Source: Sphingomonadales bacterium (GTDB taxonomy: Bacteria > Pseudomonadota > Alphaproteobacteria > Sphingomonadales > Sphingomonadaceae). Taken from it: DNA of 9,328 nt. Positions 5,438 to 9,328 of this stretch are shown here, one piece after another. A program made the position numbers and the translations under genes. Position 1 is the stretch's first letter; the number at the start of each line of letters is the position of its first letter. Location: positions 1 to 9,328 of the forward strand of contig JAFLDC010000077.1 in the NCBI GenBank assembly GCA_017302775.1. The letters run 5' to 3'. The notes beneath the pieces are model-generated. The model was not told where the DNA came from. It was given only the letters and a program-made list of their open reading frames with translations, and made no database searches.

Positions 5438-6047
5438 GGTAGGTCCAGATGGCATTGCGGTCCAGATTGTCCGCTGCGAATGCCCAGTTGATCCGTTCGC
5501 TCAGCACCGCTTTGACATAACCTTTCCTGTCGTTCTTCCGGTCCAGGTAATAGGCGTGTTCCCACACGTCGATGGTCAGCAGGGGGATGGATGCACCGAC
5601 AACCGGGCAGTCGGCATCATGGGTTGTCGTGATCGACAGGCCCCCCTTTCCATCCGCCATCAGCCAGGCCCAGCCGGATCCGAAGTGATCGGTTGCGATG
5701 GTGGCCAGCTGATCGAGGAATTGGTCGAGCGACCCGAAATTGTCTGCGATGCGGTCAGCAAGATCGGCCGATGGCTGCGTTGCACCGGGGGTCAGGCTCA
5801 TCCAGTAGAAGCCGTGGTTCCAGACCTGGGCTGCCTGATTATAGAGTTTGACGTTACCGTCTTGCGCCGCGGTACGGATGATCGTTTCCAGATCGGCCTT
5901 GGCGAGGCTGCCCTTCTCAATCAGGGCGTTGGTCTTGTCGACGTAGGCCTGATGATGCCTGCCGTGGTGAAACTGCAGCGTCTCGGCCGAGATCACCGGG
6001 GACAGCGCGTCCGCTGCATAAGGCAGTTTCATAAGAGCAATGGCCAT
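5430..6047 (-). CDS. sodB: Fe superoxide dismutase
   Basis: A 205-residue cytoplasmic superoxide dismutase of the Fe/Mn family, converting superoxide to peroxide and oxygen. The four metal ligands are in place: H27 (FHHGRHHQAYVDK), H78 (QVWNHGFYW), D160 and H164 (TIDVWEHAYY). Q74 in NQAAQVWNH is the active-site glutamine in the position typical of the iron enzyme, so SodB is favoured over SodA. The N terminus MAIALMKLPYAADALSPVIS lines up with E. coli SodB, which supports the ATG at 6047, and AAGGA at 6056-6060 has 8-nt spacing. No signal peptide is present. The gene converges on ecfG with no gap. No EcfG-type promoter is visible upstream; a long perfect hairpin (6089-6122) is. It may read through from the gene at 6172-6441 or have its own weakly defined promoter. 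Confidence 0.96.
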   Translation of the reverse strand: MAIALMKLPYAADALSPVISAETLQFHHGRHHQAYVDKTNALIEKGSLAKADLETIIRTAAQDGNVKLYNQAAQVWNHGFYWMSLTPGATQPSADLADRIADNFGSLDQFLDQLATIATDHFGSGWAWLMADGKGGLSITTTHDADCPVVGASIPLLTIDVWEHAYYLDRKNDRKGYVKAVLSERINWAFAADNLDRNAIWTYPG

Positions 6048-6088
6048 TGCCTGCTTCCTTTTCGGTGAATTGGGGGCGGTGAGACCGA

Positions 6089-6122
6089 CTTGGGGGCAAC
6101 AGTGAAAACTGTTGCCCCCAAG
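6089..6122. repeat. Strong perfect hairpin upstream of sodB
   Basis: CTTGGGGGCAACAGT (6089-6103), the loop GAAA (6104-6107) and the exact reverse complement (6108-6122) make a 15-bp stem; on the plus strand the loop is a GNRA tetraloop. It lies 42 bp before sodB and 49 bp after the stop of the upstream minus-strand gene. No T-tract follows on either strand. It could be a terminator that lacks a U-tract, a 5'-leader RNA structure or an operator. A further TTGGGGGC copy lies at 6070-6077, exactly 20 bp from the one at 6090-6097. Confidence 0.7.
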
Positions 6123-6171
6123 AAACCTGCAATCTCAACAATGCCGAGAGCGCGTAGGCGGCAGGCGGCGA

Positions 6172-6441
6172 TTACCGCACCGAACCGCGGCGAACCAGGT
6201 TGACGATCGCGAGGAGAATTACGGCTCCGATAAAGGAGGAGATCAGCGACATGGCGTCGAACGAGCCGGACGTGATAGGCGCGCCGCCGATCAGCGGCGT
6301 AATCAGAAATCCGGCCAATACGGCGCCGACGATCCCCACCACGACGTTCAGGAGAAGGCCCTGCTGCCCATCGGTACGCATGACCAGACTGGCAAGCCAG
6401 CCGATGACACCGCCAACGATTAGAATAAGAATGATTGTCAT
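6172..6441 (-). CDS. GlsB/YeaQ/YmgE-family stress-associated membrane protein
   Basis: An 89-residue very hydrophobic protein with three predicted membrane helices (about 2-21, 29-51 and 65-83) and glycine zipper-like stretches: ILIVGGVIGWLASLVMRTDG, NVVVGIVGAVLAGFLITPLI, SLISSFIGAVILLAIVNLVR. It fits the family named transglycosylase-associated or GlsB/YeaQ, inner-membrane proteins of unknown biochemical function often induced by general stress. Length is normal. The start at 6441 has AAGGGA at 6451-6456 with 9-nt spacing. The minus arm of the EcfG-type promoter pair at 6476-6502 places a transcription start near 6470, giving a leader of about 30 nt. It is therefore a likely direct member of the local GSR regulon. 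sodB lies 124 bp downstream on the same strand. Confidence 0.88.
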   Translation of the reverse strand: MTIILILIVGGVIGWLASLVMRTDGQQGLLLNVVVGIVGAVLAGFLITPLIGGAPITSGSFDAMSLISSFIGAVILLAIVNLVRRGSVR

Positions 6442-6475
6442 TCTGAGGTTTCCCTTCGTGCATCAAGCTGCATCA

Positions 6476-6502
6476 GGAACTGCCCAGTCAGCAATTGGTT
6501 CC
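6476..6502. promoter_or_regulatory. Overlapping bidirectional EcfG-type promoter, GlsB-like (-) and lipid kinase (+)
   Basis: GGAAC (6476-6480), 17 bases and GTTCC (6498-6502), the same 27-bp design as at 4610-4636. Plus strand: GGAAC-N16-GGTT, start near 6508, about 36 nt before the lipid kinase ATG. Minus strand: GGAAC (6502-6498)-N16-AGTT (6481-6478), start near 6470, about 30 nt before the membrane protein ATG. Both geometries suit real promoters, although neither -10 has the consensus first C. Confidence 0.6.
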
Positions 6503-6543
6503 CCAACCGGCAACGCATTTCGCCTTCGCGCGTTACGCCTGTC

Positions 6544-7452
6544 ATGACTGCATCATTACCGTGGCGCTCGGCCGCTCTTATCGTGAATACCCATAGCCGC
6601 CGCGGCGCTGCCATGTTCGATGAGGCGCGTGGCCGATTGCGCGCTGCGGGTATTCCGCTCGCCCTTGAAGTGGCCGAGCGCCGACCGCAGCACATGCGCA
6701 TGCGGGTCGAGCAGGCGTTGCGGGAAGGGGCGGACCTTATCATCGTCGGTGGCGGAGATGGCAGCATTTCCGGGGTGATCGGTGCGCTTCGCGACAAGGA
6801 TTGCGCGTTCGCGCCGCTTCCCCTTGGCACTGCCAACAGCTTTGCCCGCACATTAGGCGTCGGCGTTGACCTTGATCACGCAGTTGACGCGATTGTCGGC
6901 GGCCGAACGCAATGGGTGGATCTGGCCGAACTTGACGGTCACATGTTCGCCAACAGTGCTGCAATGGGGCTATCACCCATCATCGGCGACACCATTCCGC
7001 ATCAGCTCAAGCGTTATCTCGGCCGCCTTGGCTATCTCGTCTGGGCCATTTGGACGATGGCAAGGTTTCGACCGTTCCGCCTGCAAATCGATTGCGACGG
7101 GACCGAGCGCAACTGCTGGGCCACCGAAGTGCGCTTATTGAACGGGCGGTCCGCCGGCGGGGTCGAACTGAGTGAAGACGCGGAACTCGATAGCGGCGAG
7201 GTTGTTGTTCAGGTGGTATCCGGGCGCAGCCGTATGCGCCTGGCGATCGACTGGCTGCGGCGGATTGTCGGCCTCGCCGCGAACGATCTGGCCGTATTCG
7301 AGCTCGAGGGGCAGCGTGTTACCATTGCAGCACGGCCGCCACAGAAGGTGTCGATTGACGGGGAGGTGCTGACCCGGACCCCGTTTACACTCACAGTCCA
7401 TCGCCATGCGGTCAGGGTTGTTGTGCCAGCCGCGGATCGACAACCGGATTGA
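6544..7452 (+). CDS. DAGK/LCB5-type lipid kinase (YegS/BmrU-like)
   Basis: A 302-residue protein of the diacylglycerol-kinase catalytic family, which phosphorylates membrane lipids such as diacylglycerol, phosphatidylglycerol or sphingoid bases with ATP. Visible motifs: an N-terminal ALIVNTHSRRGA in place of the usual NPxSG (10-22), the nucleotide loop DLIIVGGGDGSISGVIGAL (64-82), PLPLGTANSFARTLGV (91-106), FANSAAMGL (135-143) and the C-terminal KVSIDGE (268-274). It is cytosolic or peripheral, with one moderately hydrophobic stretch (GYLVWAIW). The ATG at 6544 keeps the whole first motif, though no ribosome-binding site is visible. The plus arm of the EcfG-type promoter at 6476-6502 suggests stress control of membrane lipid composition. 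Sphingomonads make sphingolipids, so a sphingoid or ceramide kinase role is possible, but the sequence does not decide the substrate. Confidence 0.85.
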   Translation: MTASLPWRSAALIVNTHSRRGAAMFDEARGRLRAAGIPLALEVAERRPQHMRMRVEQALREGADLIIVGGGDGSISGVIGALRDKDCAFAPLPLGTANSFARTLGVGVDLDHAVDAIVGGRTQWVDLAELDGHMFANSAAMGLSPIIGDTIPHQLKRYLGRLGYLVWAIWTMARFRPFRLQIDCDGTERNCWATEVRLLNGRSAGGVELSEDAELDSGEVVVQVVSGRSRMRLAIDWLRRIVGLAANDLAVFELEGQRVTIAARPPQKVSIDGEVLTRTPFTLTVHRHAVRVVVPAADRQPD

Positions 7453-7502
7453 CCGCCCGGACTCTACAAGTGCGCAGCGGCAACATTTCGAGGAAAGGGC
7501 GA

Positions 7503-7528
7503 CCCCTGCCACTGAGACGTGACAGGGG
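7503..7528. terminator. Hairpin after the lipid kinase gene
   Basis: CCCCTG (7503-7508) pairs with CAGGGG (7523-7528), and inside, after one mismatch, CAC (7510-7512) pairs with GTG (7519-7521) around a 6-nt loop. It lies 50 nt after the lipid kinase stop. No T-run follows on the plus strand (CCTTAAGG); on the minus strand TCGCCCTTTCC follows. It is a plausible but non-canonical terminator in either direction. Confidence 0.3.
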
Positions 7529-7593
7529 CCTTAAGGCGACGCCGCCGAGCTGGGAGGGAGGGGGCATCAAATGCTCGGCAACGATACTTCCAA

Positions 7594-7618
7594 AACCCCG
7601 GGCCGATCACTTGGTTCC
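7594..7618 (-). promoter_or_regulatory. Possible EcfG-type promoter antisense to the lipid kinase end
   Basis: Minus strand GGAAC (7618-7614), 16 bases and GGTT (7597-7594), the same form as the minus arm of 4610-4636. No gene starts downstream on that strand; transcription would run into the hairpin at 7528-7503 and then the 3' end of the lipid kinase. One chance match of this looseness is expected in a window of this size. Confidence 0.25.
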
Positions 7619-7740
7619 CGCCGGCTCGATATTTTTGCAATGTTACACTCCGAAACAGGTGGCTGGAATCCGCAGCGCGTGTCTTGAGGACGATTGGACT
7701 ATCGTCAGTCGCTGCGACACGGCTGCGCATTCAGGTGGAC

Positions 7741-7769
7741 TTGCCTCCCGGCTGATCGGAACATATAAA
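7741..7769 (+). promoter_or_regulatory. Sigma-70-type promoter of the radical SAM operon
   Basis: TTGCCT (7741-7746), a 17-bp spacer and TATAAA (7764-7769) match the housekeeping promoter form well. Transcription would start near 7776, so translation most likely begins at the ATG at 7791. The -10 lies wholly inside the LexA box (7759-7773). Confidence 0.65.
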
Positions 7770-7773
7770 GAAC
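7759..7773. promoter_or_regulatory. LexA (SOS) box, GAAC-N7-GAAC
   Basis: GAAC (7759-7762), ATATAAA, GAAC (7770-7773), which on the other strand is GTTC-N7-GTTC, the direct-repeat LexA operator known from alphaproteobacteria. It covers the -10 hexamer, so LexA bound here would block RNA polymerase. The downstream genes belong to DNA-repair families, which agrees with SOS control. Confidence 0.75.
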
Positions 7774-7790
7774 ATATGTCCGCAGGTATC

Positions 7791-9020
7791 ATGGATCGAC
7801 TCAAAATTCTGGCTGACGCAGCCAAATATGATGCGTCGTGCGCCTCATCCGGGACAACCCGACGCAACAGCAAGGGGGGCAAGGGGATCGGCTCCACCGA
7901 AGGCATGGGCATTTGCCATGCCTATGCGCCGGACGGGCGCTGCATCTCCTTGCTGAAGATATTGCTGACCAACCATTGCATCTTCGATTGCCACTACTGC
8001 ATCAATCGCAAGAGCTCCAACGTGCGCCGGGCGCGCTTTACACCGCAGGAAGTCGCGGATCTGACCATCGCGTTTTACAAGCGCAATTACATTGAAGGAC
8101 TGTTTCTCTCGTCCGGGATCATCAAAAACTCCAGCCACACGATGGAGCAATTGATCGAGACTGCCCGCATCTTGCGCGAAGAGCACGACTTTCGCGGTTA
8201 CATCCATCTCAAGTCGATCCCCGAAGCGGAACCGGAACTGGTGCATCGCGCCGGACTTTATGCCGATCGCGTCTCGATTAATGTCGAACTGCCGACCACC
8301 GCGGGGCTTAGCCGCCTCGCGCCCGACAAAAAGGCAGACATTATCGAAGGTGCGATGGGGGATCTCAAGTCAGCGATCGTAGAAGCCACCGACGCGCGCC
8401 GGCGGTTTCGATCCGCGCCAAGATTTGCGCCAGCCGGCCAATCGACCCAGATGATTGTCGGGGCTGACGGCGCAAGCGATGCAACAATCGTTGGCAAGGC
8501 CAGTACGCTGTATGACCGGTTTCGGTTGCGCCGGGTCTACTATTCGGCGTTCAGCCCGATCCCTGATGCCAGCGCGGTTCTGCCGCTTAGCCGACCCCCG
8601 TTGATCCGCGAACATCGGCTGTATCAGTCTGACTGGCTGATCCGCTTCTATGGCTTCGCGCCGCTTGAAGTGCAGCAAGCGGCCGATCCGGCTGGCATGT
8701 TGCCGCTGGATATCGATCCCAAGCTCGCCTGGGCGCTCAAGTTTCGCGACCGTTTCCCGGTCGACGTCAACCGCGCAGCACGAGAGGATCTGCTGCGCGT
8801 ACCCGGTCTTGGCGTCCGCGCCGTGGGTGCCATCCTCTCCGCACGACGGCAGAAGACCTTGCGGCTGGAAGATGTTGCAAAACTGACGGTTTCGATCGCC
8901 AAGGTGCGGCCGTTCATTGTGGCGTCCGATTGGCGGCCGGTGTTGCTGACCGATCGTGCGGATCTGAAGGCACTGGTCGCACCCCGCCGCGGTGAGCAAC
9001 TGGAATTGTTTGCAGCATGA
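7791..9020 (+). CDS. Putative DNA modification/repair radical SAM protein
   Basis: A 409-residue protein of the radical SAM family described as putative DNA modification/repair and found paired with UdgX/DUF4130 proteins (TIGR03916 type). The 4Fe-4S cluster motif is C63-x3-C67-x2-C70 (CIFDCHYC). Conserved surroundings include MDRLKILADAAKYDASCASS (1-20), GMGICHAYAPDGRCISLLKI (38-57), NYIEGLFLSSGIIKNSSHTM (99-118) and SINVELPTTAGLSRLAPDKK (162-181). The C-terminal part carries a helix-hairpin-helix DNA-binding motif (VNRAAREDLLRVPGLGVRAV, 326-345) and ends in QLELF (403-407), a sliding-clamp-binding pentapeptide, two residues before the end. I chose the ATG at 7791 because the predicted transcript starts near 7776 and family members begin with this sequence; ATG 7776 would be leaderless. 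Its stop overlaps the next gene by ATGA. The reaction and substrate of this family are unknown to me. Confidence 0.9.
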   Translation: MDRLKILADAAKYDASCASSGTTRRNSKGGKGIGSTEGMGICHAYAPDGRCISLLKILLTNHCIFDCHYCINRKSSNVRRARFTPQEVADLTIAFYKRNYIEGLFLSSGIIKNSSHTMEQLIETARILREEHDFRGYIHLKSIPEAEPELVHRAGLYADRVSINVELPTTAGLSRLAPDKKADIIEGAMGDLKSAIVEATDARRRFRSAPRFAPAGQSTQMIVGADGASDATIVGKASTLYDRFRLRRVYYSAFSPIPDASAVLPLSRPPLIREHRLYQSDWLIRFYGFAPLEVQQAADPAGMLPLDIDPKLAWALKFRDRFPVDVNRAAREDLLRVPGLGVRAVGAILSARRQKTLRLEDVAKLTVSIAKVRPFIVASDWRPVLLTDRADLKALVAPRRGEQLELFAA

Positions 9021-9328
9021 CGGGCAGGAGTACCTGCGCCTCGGACCGGACCACTGTTGCAGTCTTGTCTGGGCCGGCTGATTTTGCAGGGTGGCGCGAC
9101 CAGGCGAGAAGACTGATCGGCTGGGGAATAGCACCGGACCGGGTCATCTGGCAGGTGGCAGGCGAAACCGGCGGCGATTTGTTTGGTCGAGAGCCCCAGT
9201 CGGGGCCAGCTGCTGATCCGCCGGCAGATGTGCGGCCGCCACGCGTCTCGGCGATTTTCCTTGAACTCGGCGCGAAAGCGGCGCTGCACAGCGATCCCCG
9301 CCGTTTCGCACTGCTCTATCGGCTGTTG
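9017..9328 (+). CDS. DUF4130/UdgX-type DNA metabolism protein, N-terminal part, cut by window edge
   Basis: The first 104 residues of the expected partner of the radical SAM protein. Residues 14-47 (VAVLSGPADFAGWRDQARRL, then IGWGIAPDRVIWQV) and 79-104 (AIFLELGAKAALHSDPRRFA, then LLYRLL) match the start of the DUF4130 domain (TIGR03915 type). In many genomes this domain is fused to a C-terminal UdgX-like uracil-DNA glycosylase domain (TIGR03914); whether that is so here lies beyond the edge. UdgX-type proteins are known to bind uracil in DNA very tightly, in the mycobacterial case through a covalent bond. The first 13 residues look poorly conserved. The ATG overlaps the radical SAM stop as ATGA, so the genes are translationally coupled and share the LexA-controlled promoter. 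Confidence 0.85.
   Translation, partial: MTGRSTCASDRTTVAVLSGPADFAGWRDQARRLIGWGIAPDRVIWQVAGETGGDLFGREPQSGPAADPPADVRPPRVSAIFLELGAKAALHSDPRRFALLYRLL

Larger units (their letters stand above)
7453..7790. other. Non-coding region before the radical SAM operon
   Basis: This 338-bp region separates the lipid kinase from the radical SAM gene. The radical SAM frame stays open upstream through all of it, but the encoded stretch has no family similarity and would run through the promoter, so I treat it as untranslated. It contains a hairpin (7503-7528), a possible minus-strand EcfG-type promoter (7594-7618), a sigma-70-like promoter (7741-7769) and a LexA box (7759-7773). Confidence 0.7.

Noticed and set aside
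7758..7783. GGAAC upstream of the radical SAM gene as an EcfG promoter
   Set aside because: No GTT follows at the right distance; the same bases are better explained as part of the LexA direct repeat.
7449..7790. N-terminal extension of 114 residues on the radical SAM protein
   Set aside because: The stretch lacks family similarity and runs through the hairpin, promoter and LexA box; the predicted transcript starts downstream of it.
1..9328. tRNA, rRNA, CRISPR array, insertion sequence or phage genes
   Set aside because: I found no transposase or integrase reading frame, no regularly spaced repeats and no tRNA-like cloverleaf; the non-coding stretches are short and regulatory in character.

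Overview
The window is GC-rich alphaproteobacterial DNA, most likely from the order Sphingomonadales. That placement rests on a complete PhyR-NepR-EcfG general stress response (GSR) cassette, HWE-family kinase architecture, an alphaproteobacterial LexA box (GTTC-N7-GTTC) and the style of the proteins. The order-level call is an inference from protein character, not from a marker gene. I see no tRNA, rRNA, CRISPR array or mobile element.

Left part (1-2038). The minus strand carries the N-terminal 167 residues of a family III CoA-transferase. Next comes a two-gene minus-strand unit: a paralogous EcfG-type sigma factor followed by a stand-alone receiver protein of the SdrG/MrrA kind. A 365-bp non-coding stretch with two EcfG-type promoters, one on each strand, separates this unit from phyR.

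GSR core (2039-5429). phyR (+) faces a membrane CHASE-domain HWE histidine kinase (-). A divergent pair, the kinase (-) and nepR-ecfG (+), shares one promoter region in which two EcfG-type promoters lie on top of each other on opposite strands (GGAAC-N17-GTTCC). In the established model, kinase-driven phosphorylation of the PhyR receiver lets its sigma-like domain capture the anti-sigma factor NepR, which frees EcfG. The promoters seen here imply that EcfG feeds back on most of its own circuit.

Stress outputs (5430-7452). sodB (Fe superoxide dismutase) converges on ecfG with abutting stop codons. A small GlsB/YeaQ-type membrane protein (-) and a DAGK/LCB5-type lipid kinase (+) diverge from a second, identically built overlapping EcfG promoter pair. 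A perfect 15-bp stem hairpin lies upstream of sodB.

Right part (7453-9328). After a 338-bp non-coding region comes a DNA-repair operon: a radical SAM protein of the family usually paired with UdgX/DUF4130 proteins, then the start of that partner, overlapping by ATGA. Its sigma-70-like promoter has a perfect LexA box over the -10 element, and the radical SAM protein ends in QLELF, a sliding-clamp-binding motif. Together these suggest an SOS-induced, clamp-associated pathway for uracil or another modified base. It is the least understood system in the window.
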